A stretch of DNA of 64,000 bases from Novosphingobium sp. (GTDB lineage: Bacteria > Pseudomonadota > Alphaproteobacteria > Sphingomonadales > Sphingomonadaceae). Positions 1-8,810 of the stretch are shown here, piece by piece (the first letter of the stretch is position 1; each line of letters opens with the position of its first letter). Where the stretch lies: contig NZ_JAIXPP010000001.1 of NCBI RefSeq assembly GCF_027486195.1, positions 60,699 through 124,698 of the forward strand, in the 5' to 3' direction. The position numbers were made by a program, and so were the translations under genes. Below the pieces are notes generated by a model. The model was not told the DNA's origin. It saw nothing but the letters and a program-made list of their open reading frames with translations, and ran no database searches.

Positions 1-2
1 CC

Positions 3-1124
3 ATCGCGGATATCAACATCGGCGGCGAGAAGCGCCATGTCGCCATGCACGCGCCCAAGAACGGGCACGTCTATGTGCTCGATGTGAAGACCGGCAAGTT
101 CATCTCTGGCACGCCGTGGGTGCCGGTAAACTGGGCAACCGGCCTCGATCCGGCGACAGGCCGACCCAAGATCAACCCGGATGCGCAATATGAAAAAACC
201 GGCAAGCCCTTCATCAGCCTGCCCGGCGCGGTCGGCGCGCATAGCTGGCAGCCGCAGAGCTACAGCCCCAAGACCGGCTATCTCTACATCCCGACCAACC
301 TCGCAGGATGGCCTTACCTTGCCGCCAAGGACTGGAAGCCGGGCACCGTCGGGTGGTCGATCGGAATGGACGGCTATGCCGTGGCGATGCCGGCCGATCT
401 CAAGGTCCAGGAAGGCGCCAAGGCGGCAACCAAAGGCCAGCTGGTCGCATGGGACGTGGCAAACAAGAAGGCCGCATGGCGAGTTGACCTCACCGGTCCT
501 TCGAACGGCGGCGTGCTTTCGACTGCGGGCAACCTCGTGTTCCAGGGCACTTCGGGCGGCGAATTCGTGGCCTACACCGCCGACAAGGGCGAAAAGCTGT
601 GGTCGTTCCCGGCCCAGAGCGGCATCATCGCCGCGCCGATGACCTATGCCATCGGCGGCGAGCAATATGTCGCCATCCTCGTCGGCTGGGGCGGCGTGTG
701 GGATGTCGCCACCGGCGTGCTGGCCAACAAGGGCGGCGCCGGGCGCAACATCAGCCGTCTGATGGTGTTCAAGCTCGGCGCTTCGGGCCAGTTGCCCGCG
801 CCGCCGCCGATGAACCAGATGGTGCTCGATCCGCCGCCGTTCACCGGCACACAGGCGCAGGCGACCCATGGCGGGCAACTCTATGGCCGGTATTGCGCCA
901 TGTGCCACGGCGACGCTGCCATTTCGGGCAGTCTGAACCCGGACCTGCGCCATTCCGGCGTGATCGGTTCGGCTGAAGCGGTGAAGGCGATCGTCATCGG
1001 CGGCCAGTTGCACCAGATGGGCATGGTCTCGTTCAAGGCGGCACTCAAGCCGGCGGACGCCGAAGCCATCCGCCTGTACATCATCAAGCGGGCCAACGAG
1101 GACAAGGCGCTGGCCAGCCGCTGA
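3..1124 (+). CDS. PQQ-dependent alcohol dehydrogenase with C-terminal cytochrome c domain (3' part)
   Basis: Only the C-terminal 373 residues are present; the frame is open to the left edge, so the gene starts outside the window. The visible part carries repeated Trp/Gly-rich beta-propeller blades (for example GQLVAWDVANKKAAW) typical of pyrroloquinoline quinone dehydrogenases. A haem c motif CAMCH follows at nt 894-908, and a Met in the tail (MGMVS) could be the axial haem ligand. The family is periplasmic (type II quinohaemoprotein) and oxidises alcohols, passing electrons to the haem. Its neighbour on the opposite strand begins a catabolic cluster, so an alcohol intermediate of that pathway is a plausible substrate. 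That last point is inference. Confidence 0.9.
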   Translation: MADINIGGEKRHVAMHAPKNGHVYVLDVKTGKFISGTPWVPVNWATGLDPATGRPKINPDAQYEKTGKPFISLPGAVGAHSWQPQSYSPKTGYLYIPTNLAGWPYLAAKDWKPGTVGWSIGMDGYAVAMPADLKVQEGAKAATKGQLVAWDVANKKAAWRVDLTGPSNGGVLSTAGNLVFQGTSGGEFVAYTADKGEKLWSFPAQSGIIAAPMTYAIGGEQYVAILVGWGGVWDVATGVLANKGGAGRNISRLMVFKLGASGQLPAPPPMNQMVLDPPPFTGTQAQATHGGQLYGRYCAMCHGDAAISGSLNPDLRHSGVIGSAEAVKAIVIGGQLHQMGMVSFKAALKPADAEAIRLYIIKRANEDKALASR

Positions 1125-1139
1125 GGCATTGCTTCAAAC

Positions 1140-1198
1140 TGCCGGCGACGTGGATGCCGGCCCTGCAAATGGGCAGGGCCGGGTCCGCTTCGCCGGCA
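1140..1198. terminator. Nested hairpin between convergent genes, likely bidirectional terminator
   Basis: The inner stem CCGGCCCTGC (1157-1166) pairs perfectly with 1173-1182 across a 6-nt loop. An outer stem TGCCGGCG (1140-1147) pairs with 1191-1198. It lies between the plus-strand dehydrogenase end and the minus-strand dioxygenase end. There is no strong T-tract. Confidence 0.55.
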
Positions 1199-1223
1199 GT
1201 CGGCATCTCACGAAACCGGCGGA

Positions 1224-2090
1224 TCAGCCGTGCGGGTAGAGCTTGGGGAAATCGGGGTGACGGAACCGGTCGCCCGGAACCAGCCCCTCGTAAAACTCGC
1301 TGACATCGCGCGAGCCGGATTCCTGCCGGTTGAAACCGACGGCCGATTCCTTGCTGACCCCCGGCCGAGCCACGAAGTTGCAATCGTCGCCGAAGAACCG
1401 GAGCGAGATCGTGCGCCGCTCGCCGTGCGCTTCGGTATGCCCGCCGCCGTGCAGCGTGCTGGGGTGAAACACGAGCGCATCGCCGGGTTCGAACGGCCAT
1501 GACACGATATCGAACCGCTCCCGGTCCGCCTCGATATCCGGCAGCCGGGGCATCTCGCCCACATCATAGAGCGGGGCGGTATCATCATCGCCGGTGAAGG
1601 CCGAGCCATTGTAGAGCCGCCCCCGGTGCGATCCGCGCACGAATTCCAGCGCCTGCGAGGGCGGCACGGGATCGAGGCTGATCCACAGGACCGACATGTC
1701 CGCGCCATCCACGGGGAAGTACGACGTATCCTGATGCCAGGGCGTGCGGCGGCTCGCGCCCTTCTTGTGGAAGACCTGCTCGAAGAAGAACCACACGTTC
1801 TCGCAGCCCCAGAGCCGCGCCATCACCTCGCCGAGCCCTGCCTTGCGCAGCAGCGGATCATAGTGCGGCCAGCTCAGCGTGTTGAACAGGTCCTGATAGA
1901 ACACCGTGCCGTCCTGCGGGAACAGCTGCTGGGCGGCCGGGCTGGGGTTGGCGAGGCTCCATTCGAAGCCCTGGCGCGCCAGTTCCAGCATTTCGGCATC
2001 GAACAGCCCGGGCAGGTAGACCACGCCATCCTCGCGGTAGCGCTGCATCAAGGTGTCGGCGTCCCCGGCCTCGGCGGTCATCACGGTCAT
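1224..2090 (-). CDS. Phytanoyl-CoA dioxygenase (PhyH) family protein
   Basis: A 288-residue Fe(II)/2-oxoglutarate oxygenase of the PhyH family. The facial triad is visible as WHQDT (HxD) in the middle and LHGGGH toward the C-terminus, followed by RTISLRF, whose Arg would bind 2-oxoglutarate. The ATG at 2090 is chosen because AAGGAAG lies just upstream; the frame stays open for another 42 codons without family similarity. It is the last gene of the minus-strand run from 7771, 34 bp after the ThuA-like gene. Expected reaction: hydroxylation of an acid, ester or cyclic substrate. The substrate cannot be read from sequence. Confidence 0.88.
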   Translation of the reverse strand: MTVMTAEAGDADTLMQRYREDGVVYLPGLFDAEMLELARQGFEWSLANPSPAAQQLFPQDGTVFYQDLFNTLSWPHYDPLLRKAGLGEVMARLWGCENVWFFFEQVFHKKGASRRTPWHQDTSYFPVDGADMSVLWISLDPVPPSQALEFVRGSHRGRLYNGSAFTGDDDTAPLYDVGEMPRLPDIEADRERFDIVSWPFEPGDALVFHPSTLHGGGHTEAHGERRTISLRFFGDDCNFVARPGVSKESAVGFNRQESGSRDVSEFYEGLVPGDRFRHPDFPKLYPHG

Positions 2091-2124
2091 GGCTAGGCTT
2101 CCTTGAAGGGGGAGATGGGCGCGA

Positions 2125-2904
2125 TCAGCGCGCTTCGGCCAGCCAGGCGATGCAGCGGCGGAGCAGTTCCTGAAACGCGGCTTCGTCCCAAGGGCCGCGC
2201 ACGACCGGCGCTTCATCCATCAAGGGCCGCGCATCAAAGCGGCCGCAGGCATGGCCAAGCGGGCTGTAGGCCACCTCGCCGCCGCCGAAGCTACGGACAT
2301 AGAGCTGCGGGCGCGGCGGATCATCGTCCCACTGCCCCAGCAGGTAGCCGGGCGCCTCGCCCTTGTAGCGCGCGGTCAGCAAGGTGCGGTAGTTGCACAG
2401 GGGCGCCGCGATATAGGGCTCGTCGGTCACGGTGAAATCATCGAGCCCGCGCGTGATCGGGTGATCCGGATCCTCGACATGGATATGCATGGTCTGCGCC
2501 GAAAGATGCGCGACGAAGCGGCTCCCGAGGAGTTCCATGAAGGCCGGTGCCACGGTTTCCGCCGTCGGCTTCACGAGCCCGGGAATGCGCACGCCGCTGG
2601 CGACGATTTCCGGCCCGTCGGTAAATTCGAGACCGGCGTTCGCGCCATGCAGCGCAAGCAGCCGGCCGCCCGCCGCGACAAAATCGGCGAGCGCCTGCGC
2701 CTCGCTTTCCGAAGGCATGAGATCGCAGGTGTAGAGCACCACGGCGGCAAAGCCCGCAAGATCGCCCACATCGCGGAAATCCGCAGCGCAGCGGACCCGG
2801 ATGCGATCATCCTCGGCCATGAGGTTCAGCAGCACCAGCCGGGCAAGATCGAAATCGTGGTACTTGCCCCCCGAAATGAGGTGGATGCGGACGGGGTCGC
2901 TCAT
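2125..2904 (-). CDS. ThuA-like domain protein (glutamine amidotransferase-like fold)
   Basis: A 259-residue protein starting MSDPVRIHLISGGKYHDFD, the N-terminal signature of ThuA-like (trehalose utilisation) proteins. The pattern of a beta-strand, then HDF, then GRLLALHG around residue 75 is typical of the family. No biochemical role is firmly established for the family; several members sit in sugar or aromatic catabolic clusters. The start codon overlaps the stop of the upstream VOC gene (ATGA), so the two are almost certainly translationally coupled. A role in the same pathway as the Rieske and PhyH oxygenases is inference from this coupling. Confidence 0.8.
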   Translation of the reverse strand: MSDPVRIHLISGGKYHDFDLARLVLLNLMAEDDRIRVRCAADFRDVGDLAGFAAVVLYTCDLMPSESEAQALADFVAAGGRLLALHGANAGLEFTDGPEIVASGVRIPGLVKPTAETVAPAFMELLGSRFVAHLSAQTMHIHVEDPDHPITRGLDDFTVTDEPYIAAPLCNYRTLLTARYKGEAPGYLLGQWDDDPPRPQLYVRSFGGGEVAYSPLGHACGRFDARPLMDEAPVVRGPWDEAAFQELLRRCIAWLAEAR

Positions 2905-3425
2905 GCGGCGCTCTCCAGGGGAATGAGGAAGGGGGCGCCGCCATCCCACCGCGCGGCGGCGCGCTCGGAGAGATCGAAGAAGGCACGGGTTGCCGCGCAA
3001 TCGGTGATCAGCTCGATGTGAAGGCCCAGCGCGGTGCGGCAATCATAGTAGCGCAGCTCGACCTCCTCGTTCAGCTTGCCGGTCGAAACCGGCGGTCCGG
3101 CATCGAGCGCAGCGCCCGCGCGGTCGAGATCGGTGACAAGGAACGCATGGTGGTGCGACTTGCACGCGCCGGCGGGCAGCGGCCCATCACCATAGACGCT
3201 GGGCCAGGGCCCATGGGGCTGGATCAGCTCGATCATCTTGTCGCCCAGCTGGCCGAAGGCGATGTCGAGCGTGAGCGCCTGCGGTTCGCCGTGGAAAGTC
3301 CAGCCCGCGAACGCCATGCCCGGCATGTGGATGAAGGGCCCCGCCCCGGTGCGCCGGACCCAGTCATCGACGCTCGTGGCAAGATCCCCGACAACATAGC
3401 CAAGCTGCATGATCGGGCCGTGCAT
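2901..3425 (-). CDS. VOC (glyoxalase/bleomycin resistance/dioxygenase) superfamily protein
   Basis: A 174-residue protein with a VOC-type N-terminus (MHGPIMQLGYVVGDL). Paired beta-alpha-beta-beta-beta modules carry candidate metal ligands in the HHHAFLV segment and GLHIELI near the C-terminus. The family includes glyoxalase I, extradiol dioxygenases and methylmalonyl-CoA epimerase; this single-copy size fits a small lyase or isomerase rather than a full two-domain extradiol enzyme. The stop overlaps the next start by 4 bp. Next to a Rieske oxygenase and a GST, an isomerase or ring-opening step is possible but unproven. Confidence 0.82.
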   Translation of the reverse strand: MHGPIMQLGYVVGDLATSVDDWVRRTGAGPFIHMPGMAFAGWTFHGEPQALTLDIAFGQLGDKMIELIQPHGPWPSVYGDGPLPAGACKSHHHAFLVTDLDRAGAALDAGPPVSTGKLNEEVELRYYDCRTALGLHIELITDCAATRAFFDLSERAAARWDGGAPFLIPLESAA

Positions 3426-3439
3426 AATGCGTTCCCTGT

Positions 3440-4108
3440 TCAATCGAGTGAGGATGGCGTCCCGTGCCAGGCGAAGGGCCGCGCTTTCATCCGGACGAAG
3501 AAGTCCTGCAGCCAGGTGGCTTCCTCGGGGATCGGCTGGCCATGGTTCTCGCCGAACTGGAGGAAGCAGTAGAGGTAGATATCCGCCAGCGAGTAGCGGC
3601 TGCCGCAGACGAACTCGCGGCCCCGCATCACGCCATCGAGCCAGACCATGCGGTAGCGCGACTTGGCCTTGAGGACGGCGGCGGCTTCCAGCGGCAGGAG
3701 GCTCTTGGTCACCGCGCCGTCGATGTCCTTGTCGCCCTCGAAGAAGGCGCGGCCTTCCTCGGTGGAGAAGCCCTCGCCCATCGGCCAGGCGATGTTCTGG
3801 TCGATCCGGCGTACCCACATGCGGGTTTCCGCCCGCTCTTCGGGCGTGGAGCCAATCAGCGGCGGATCGGGCCGGATATCCTCGAAGTATTCGCAGATCG
3901 CGGTGACTTCGGTGATGGCAGTGCCGTCGTCGAGCTCCAGTGCGGGCAGCTCGCCCATCGGATTGATCCGGCTGATGAAGGGCTCGCGCCGGTTCTCGCG
4001 CGTGAACAGGTCGATGAAGCGCCGCTCCAGCGCGATGCCCTTTTCCTGCGCGAAGATCCAGGCGATCCACGGGTTCGGTGCAAACAGGTCGAAATCATAG
4101 AAGATCAT
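3440..4108 (-). CDS. Glutathione S-transferase family protein
   Basis: A 222-residue protein with a thioredoxin-like N-terminal domain (residues 1 to about 80), including the cis-Pro region NPMGELPALEL and the glutathione-binding ITEVTAICEY segment. An all-alpha C-terminal domain with SLADIYLY follows. The ATG at 4108 gives the canonical MIFYDFDL start. It lies 14 bp upstream of the VOC gene. Bacterial GSTs in aromatic catabolic clusters perform glutathione-dependent isomerisation, ether cleavage or dehalogenation; which applies here is not visible. Confidence 0.88.
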   Translation of the reverse strand: MIFYDFDLFAPNPWIAWIFAQEKGIALERRFIDLFTRENRREPFISRINPMGELPALELDDGTAITEVTAICEYFEDIRPDPPLIGSTPEERAETRMWVRRIDQNIAWPMGEGFSTEEGRAFFEGDKDIDGAVTKSLLPLEAAAVLKAKSRYRMVWLDGVMRGREFVCGSRYSLADIYLYCFLQFGENHGQPIPEEATWLQDFFVRMKARPFAWHGTPSSLD

Positions 4109-4157
4109 GTGTGCCTCGTTCGTGGAAAATCGCCCGGATATTCGGCCGCGCCTCGCG

Positions 4158-6323
4158 CTAGAACTTGCCCTCGATCGAAATGCCGATGGTGCGCGGATAG
4201 ACGATCTGGTTCTGGCCGCCGGGCCGGTTGAGCGGGCCGACCGTATTCCCCACGTTGTCGCTGAAGATGCCGGCTTCCCAGCGGTCCGTGCCGATGCTGG
4301 CGCGGACGTAGCCGATTCCGTTGAACGGCGCATAGACCCCGTTGAAGATGCTCTGCTGGCGCGAGCGATAGCTGTAGCGCGCGTTCAGCTTGAGTTCGAG
4401 GCCATCGGGCCCGATCTCGCGGCTGTAGGTTCCGCCAAGGTTGAAGGTGGTCTTGGCGGTGCCGGGCAGCTGGTTGCCCTCGCGCAGCTGGGGGATCTTG
4501 GCGACGATCGGCGCGGCCACGTTGTGGATCGTGGTCGAGTTGAAATTGCCGTTGAAGTTCAGCGTCAGCCCCTGCACCGGCGTGCGCCAGGTGATCGACG
4601 GCTCGATGCCGTGCCCGCGCACGTCGCCGACTTGCGCCACGATGGTTTGCAGCGCCGGCGAAAGCTCGATCTGGGCGCGCGGCCAATCGACGTAGTAGGC
4701 CGCCAGTTCGACTTGCACCGTGTTGTTGAACAGGCCCCACTTGAGCCCTGCTTCGTAGTTCCACAGCGTATCGGGCGGGGAGATGTTGGAGAGGTTGACC
4801 CCCAGCACCGCGTTGGACGCACCGACAATCGAGGCCGAGGAAATCGCGCCGCTGCGGAAGCCCTTGGCCGCTTCGACATAAAGCAGCCCGCCGCCCGGTG
4901 CATGGTAGGCAAGGTTGAAGCGCGGGTTGAAGGTGCTGTTGCTGGAACGGGTGGTGCTGCGATTGGGGATCACGCCGCCCGCGATCTCGAGCTGGCTGTT
5001 CTCCTCGAACCGGCGCTTCTCCTTGTAGTAGCGCCCGCCGACGGTGATATCGAGCTTGCGATCAAACGCCGCATACGTCGCTTCGCCATAGACCGCCCAG
5101 CCCTGGCTGAAGAGCTGGTTCTTGTCGTTGACGGTGTTGAAGCCCAGCACGCCGGGCGCCACCACGAAGTCCGGCAGCTGCACGGTCTGGCCGCCGAAGG
5201 TATCGCCCTTCTGGTAGAAGAAGCCGACGATGTACTGCAGCGGCCCCTTGCCCGATGAAGTCAGGCGCACATCCTCGTTGAAGTTGTGCGTGGTGAGCGG
5301 CCAGAGCGAGGAGAAATTGCCGATGCCGGGGATGAAGCCGCCATTGTTCGAGATGACGGTGTTCTTGATGTGGCCGGTCGAGCTTTGCAGCGTGGCAAAG
5401 CCCAGATCGTATTCGACATCGCCGCTGAACAGCCAGTAGTCCGAGAGCGCCTCGCCGAAGCGCTGGTCGATGCTGGCGGGATCGGCAAAGGTGATGCGAT
5501 CGGACCAGTTCTGCTTGGTGTTGTTGCGCCAGGCCGAAAGGCGGATCGTGAGGTTGTCGGTGGGCTTGGCCAGCAGCTTGACGCGGCCGGTGAAGCTGGT
5601 CGCGTAGTTGTCGTTCTTCACGCCGGTCGGGATGATATCGGCATAGCCGCCCGTCCGCTTGTAGGTGATCACCCCGCGCAGCGCGACCTTGTCGGTCACC
5701 AGTGGCAGGTTGACCATGACATCGCTTGAATACCCCGGCTTGCCGCCCGTCACGAGGTTGCCCGATGCGCGCACCGAGGCGGCGTTGCGGTCAAGCTCGG
5801 GATCGTTGGTCAGCACCTTGATCGTGCCGCCGATCGAGCCGAGGCCGTAGAGCGTGCCCGAAGGCCCGCGCAGCACTTCGACGCGCTTGAGATCGTAGAA
5901 CGCGGCGACCGGCGCATAAGGACGGCCGGGCATGGTGAAGGCAAAGTTGTCGAGATAGTAGCCCACCGCCGGATCGCCGTCGGTCTCCGAGGCCGCAATC
6001 GCGCGGATCTGGTAGGTCGTGCTGCCCGCACCGATGGTCGCGCCGGTCGTGGCGCTCGGCACGAGCGAGATCGCCTGCCCGATATCGGTGACACCCGAAC
6101 GCAGCAGCGTTTCCCCGCTGATGCCCTGCACCGCCTGGGGAACCGAGGTCAGCGTCTGTTCGCGGCGCTGCGCGGTCACGATGATCTCGCTGTCATCCTT
6201 GCTCTCGGCGGCTTCGGCCTGCGCTTGCTGGGCCAGTGCGGCCTGCGATGCGAGAAGGACCGCAAGTGCGGCGGACGAGGCGGCGGCGCGCCATGCATAG
6301 GCGGCAGATCGGCACGTTTTCAT
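4158..6323 (-). CDS. TonB-dependent receptor
   Basis: A 721-residue outer-membrane receptor. There is a signal peptide of about 30 residues ending near ALAQQ. A TonB-box-like stretch (EIIVTAQRREQ) follows, then a plug domain with VLRGPSGTLYGLGSIGGTI, then a 22-strand-type barrel ending in Phe (SIEGKF). ATG 6323 is preferred over the upstream open frame because it is preceded by GGGGAGAG. It lies inside the Rieske-PhyH run with no opposing genes, so it probably imports the pathway substrate. Such receptors in sphingomonads often handle aromatic or steroid-like compounds; the ligand is unknown. Confidence 0.93.
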   Translation of the reverse strand: MKTCRSAAYAWRAAASSAALAVLLASQAALAQQAQAEAAESKDDSEIIVTAQRREQTLTSVPQAVQGISGETLLRSGVTDIGQAISLVPSATTGATIGAGSTTYQIRAIAASETDGDPAVGYYLDNFAFTMPGRPYAPVAAFYDLKRVEVLRGPSGTLYGLGSIGGTIKVLTNDPELDRNAASVRASGNLVTGGKPGYSSDVMVNLPLVTDKVALRGVITYKRTGGYADIIPTGVKNDNYATSFTGRVKLLAKPTDNLTIRLSAWRNNTKQNWSDRITFADPASIDQRFGEALSDYWLFSGDVEYDLGFATLQSSTGHIKNTVISNNGGFIPGIGNFSSLWPLTTHNFNEDVRLTSSGKGPLQYIVGFFYQKGDTFGGQTVQLPDFVVAPGVLGFNTVNDKNQLFSQGWAVYGEATYAAFDRKLDITVGGRYYKEKRRFEENSQLEIAGGVIPNRSTTRSSNSTFNPRFNLAYHAPGGGLLYVEAAKGFRSGAISSASIVGASNAVLGVNLSNISPPDTLWNYEAGLKWGLFNNTVQVELAAYYVDWPRAQIELSPALQTIVAQVGDVRGHGIEPSITWRTPVQGLTLNFNGNFNSTTIHNVAAPIVAKIPQLREGNQLPGTAKTTFNLGGTYSREIGPDGLELKLNARYSYRSRQQSIFNGVYAPFNGIGYVRASIGTDRWEAGIFSDNVGNTVGPLNRPGGQNQIVYPRTIGISIEGKF

Positions 6324-6388
6324 TGGTTCTCTCCCCGCTTCTTGTTCATTGCCGCAGGGTTCGTGCCCGGCGGCTGTTCGGCGCCGGT

Positions 6389-7771
6389 TCAACCGTGATC
6401 AAGCCACGGGTAGTCCCCCATCAGGCAGCGATCGATCTGCTGGTGGAAATGGCGGATCCGCACTTCCTGATCGCCCAGGATCATGCCTCTGAAGCCCTGC
6501 GACGCGGTTCCATGCTGCATCGTGGTCATGTTGGAACCATCCTGCTTGAGCACATTGGCAAGGAACGGATCGAACGTGCCGTCGAACGCTTCGGCATAGT
6601 CCTGCAGTTCGCCGTGGCGATAGGTCCGGTGGTTGACCACGGGCGGCTCCGATCCGGGCGCGCGGCGCTCGGTAATCAGGAAGTCGTAATAGCAGATGCC
6701 CGGATCGGACGGGTGCGGCCGATAGCGGAACATGATCGAGACTTCGGGCGTCTGGGTCAGCGTGGTGCCCGGGAAGAACGTGTAGTGATACTGGTGAACG
6801 AGCTGCTCGTCGTTCATCCGGCGATAGGGCATGTAGGTATCGTTCTCGATCGCCCGCTTGGCCTTGATCACCTCGAGATGGATGTCCTTCAGGCTGCCCT
6901 TGTAATCCGCAGGGACGAGCGTGCCGATGCCGAGGAACTTCTCGCGCAGCGGGGTCATCTCCTCCGCATTGCCGAGCAGTTCGCTCACCGTCAGGTTGAA
7001 GTTGATCATCCGGCTGTGCATGCCGATCAGCTCGATCGGAACGTCATAGCCCTCGGTGATGTTCATGAAGTCTGCGTGCAGCGATTCGAAATGATAGCTT
7101 TCGTTGAAAGCATCGTGCGCGTGCTTCCAGTTGCCGTTCCATTCGAATGTGGCGCTGTCGATCAGCTGGAATTCCTCAAGCTCGTAAGTCTCGAGGTGCG
7201 ATCCCGCTTCGCCGAGATACTCCTTGAGGCCGATTGCGTGCCGATCGAGATTGAACCAGACCCAGCCGCCCCAGATTTCGGTGCGGATCGCCGCGAGATC
7301 GAGTTCGCCGTTTGGCACGCCATCGCGGTACTGCGCGAAGAGTTCGGGCCGCGCGATCCGGTTCAGCGTGCCGTCGTTGTTCCACTTCCAGCCGTGATAG
7401 GGGCAGGTAAACGTGTCGAGCGAGCCGGAGTCCACCTGGCAAAGCAGATTGCCGCGATGCTGGCAGATGTTGAAGAAGCCGCGGATCTCGCCATCGTTCG
7501 AACGGACGAACAGCAGCGACTCCTTACCCAGCGTATGGAGGCGGAAATCGCCCGGCTCGGCGAGTTCGGAAACATGGCAGCCGACGTTCCAGGTCTTGGT
7601 CCAGACGTGATCCCATTCGCGCTGCATGAATTCGCGGCTGTGGAAGCGTTCCCCATCTATGCGCTGATAGCCGATGACCGGGATCGGCTTGCGCGGCACG
7701 AACGCAGGCGCCTGCGTGTCCTTCTTTGCCGGCCCCAGCGCCTCGATCAATCGGTCTTCGATCTTTGCCAT
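6389..7771 (-). CDS. Rieske non-haem iron oxygenase, alpha (large) subunit
   Basis: A 460-residue ring-hydroxylating oxygenase. The Rieske [2Fe-2S] ligands are Cys103-x-His105 and Cys123-x2-His126 (CQHRGN and CPYHGW). The mononuclear iron site is NESYHFESLH with His227 and His232. ATG 7771 has AGGA about 10 nt upstream; an in-frame GTG at 7792 is an alternative. No beta subunit, ferredoxin or reductase is encoded nearby, so either the enzyme is an alpha-only type (demethylase or monooxygenase-like) or its electron-transfer partners lie elsewhere. It is the first gene of the minus-strand catabolic run. Confidence 0.92.
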   Translation of the reverse strand: MAKIEDRLIEALGPAKKDTQAPAFVPRKPIPVIGYQRIDGERFHSREFMQREWDHVWTKTWNVGCHVSELAEPGDFRLHTLGKESLLFVRSNDGEIRGFFNICQHRGNLLCQVDSGSLDTFTCPYHGWKWNNDGTLNRIARPELFAQYRDGVPNGELDLAAIRTEIWGGWVWFNLDRHAIGLKEYLGEAGSHLETYELEEFQLIDSATFEWNGNWKHAHDAFNESYHFESLHADFMNITEGYDVPIELIGMHSRMINFNLTVSELLGNAEEMTPLREKFLGIGTLVPADYKGSLKDIHLEVIKAKRAIENDTYMPYRRMNDEQLVHQYHYTFFPGTTLTQTPEVSIMFRYRPHPSDPGICYYDFLITERRAPGSEPPVVNHRTYRHGELQDYAEAFDGTFDPFLANVLKQDGSNMTTMQHGTASQGFRGMILGDQEVRIRHFHQQIDRCLMGDYPWLDHG

Positions 7772-7924
7772 TACCCAGCCATCCTCGCTCACGGCGCTGG
7801 CGGCATCCGGGCTCGTCGAGGAGATTGCCGGTGATGACCGGCGCAGCGCGATCCTGCGGCCAGCAGAGCCCGCAGACGCGCTAGCTTGCGCTCTCCCAAA
7901 CGTGCCGCGGCTTTAAAACATGCC

Positions 7925-7992
7925 AACCAGCTTGTTTTTGAAAACACCACAGCACCCGAGGACTGTCAATAAACAAGCGGACTGGCTGGTTT
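7925..7992. promoter_or_regulatory. Candidate TetR operator region between divergent Rieske and tetR genes
   Basis: AACCAGCTTGTTT (7925-7937) recurs inverted as AAACAAG...CTGGCTGGTTT (7971-7992), where 8 extra bases separate the two half-blocks. It lies in the 281-bp AT-richer gap between the Rieske gene (7771, minus) and the TetR gene (8053, plus). This is the usual place for a TetR operator serving both directions. Confidence 0.4.
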
Positions 7993-8052
7993 TAATGATA
8001 GGGCCTTGCTGCAGGCTTGACTTGAGGCGGCAAATGCCCAGACCAATGTGCC

Positions 8053-8760
8053 ATGAACCTGCAATCGGACCCTGTGATATCGATGGATCAGGACGATCCG
8101 GCGGTCGATACCGCAATCCCCCGGGGCCGGCGGCCATCGCGCAGCGCCGGGGCCTCCCCGCGCCAGATCGCCAAGAGCGAGGCCATGCGCCTGCGCGTGC
8201 TCGAAGCCACCGTCGATTGCCTGCAGGAAGGCAAATCGCACGAGGTTTCGATCGCGGTGATTGCCGAGCGGGCGCAGATTTCACGCGGGGCGGTGCAATA
8301 TCATTTCGCGACGCGGCGCGAGCTGCTCTGCGCCGTGATCGCGCACATCAACGCCCGCCGCCTCCAGCAGTTCCGCGCCGATCTTGCGGAGATCGGCCCC
8401 GGCGAAGACCTTGCCGAGCGGATCGTCGATACCCACTGGAAGCACCTCGGCGAGCGGGACTTCCTCGCCTATCAGGAACTCGTCCTCCTCGCGCGGAGCG
8501 ATCCCGATCTGACCGAGGGCTTCGCCCCGCTCTATCAGGATTTCCTCGGCGAATGGTACGAGACCGCACGCCGGGCCTTCGGCTGGAGCTACCGCGACCG
8601 CGAGGTGATGAAGGCGGGCAACATCGCGCACTACCTGCTGGAAGGCATGGCCTATGGCCAGCTGGCCGGCCAGCTTTCGAGCGAGGTCGTCGCCGACATG
8701 CTGGATCACACCAAATCGATCCTGCGCGCAGCAATCCAGAAGAAGCAGGAAGGCGGCTGA
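8053..8760 (+). CDS. TetR/AcrR family transcriptional regulator
   Basis: A 235-residue regulator. After about 40 non-conserved residues comes a TetR DNA-binding domain (EAMRLRVLEATVDCLQEG, then ISRGAVQYHF as the recognition helix), followed by an alpha-helical ligand domain. ATG 8053 is used; ATG 8083 is also possible and neither has a clear Shine-Dalgarno. It is divergent from the Rieske gene and 50 bp upstream of an SDR gene on the same strand. It therefore probably controls the catabolic run, with the effector being a pathway metabolite. Confidence 0.9.
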   Translation: MNLQSDPVISMDQDDPAVDTAIPRGRRPSRSAGASPRQIAKSEAMRLRVLEATVDCLQEGKSHEVSIAVIAERAQISRGAVQYHFATRRELLCAVIAHINARRLQQFRADLAEIGPGEDLAERIVDTHWKHLGERDFLAYQELVLLARSDPDLTEGFAPLYQDFLGEWYETARRAFGWSYRDREVMKAGNIAHYLLEGMAYGQLAGQLSSEVVADMLDHTKSILRAAIQKKQEGG

Positions 8761-8810
8761 CCGCAGCGCCCCTTCCCCAAATCCACAAGAATCCAGCACG
8801 GGAGAGCGAG

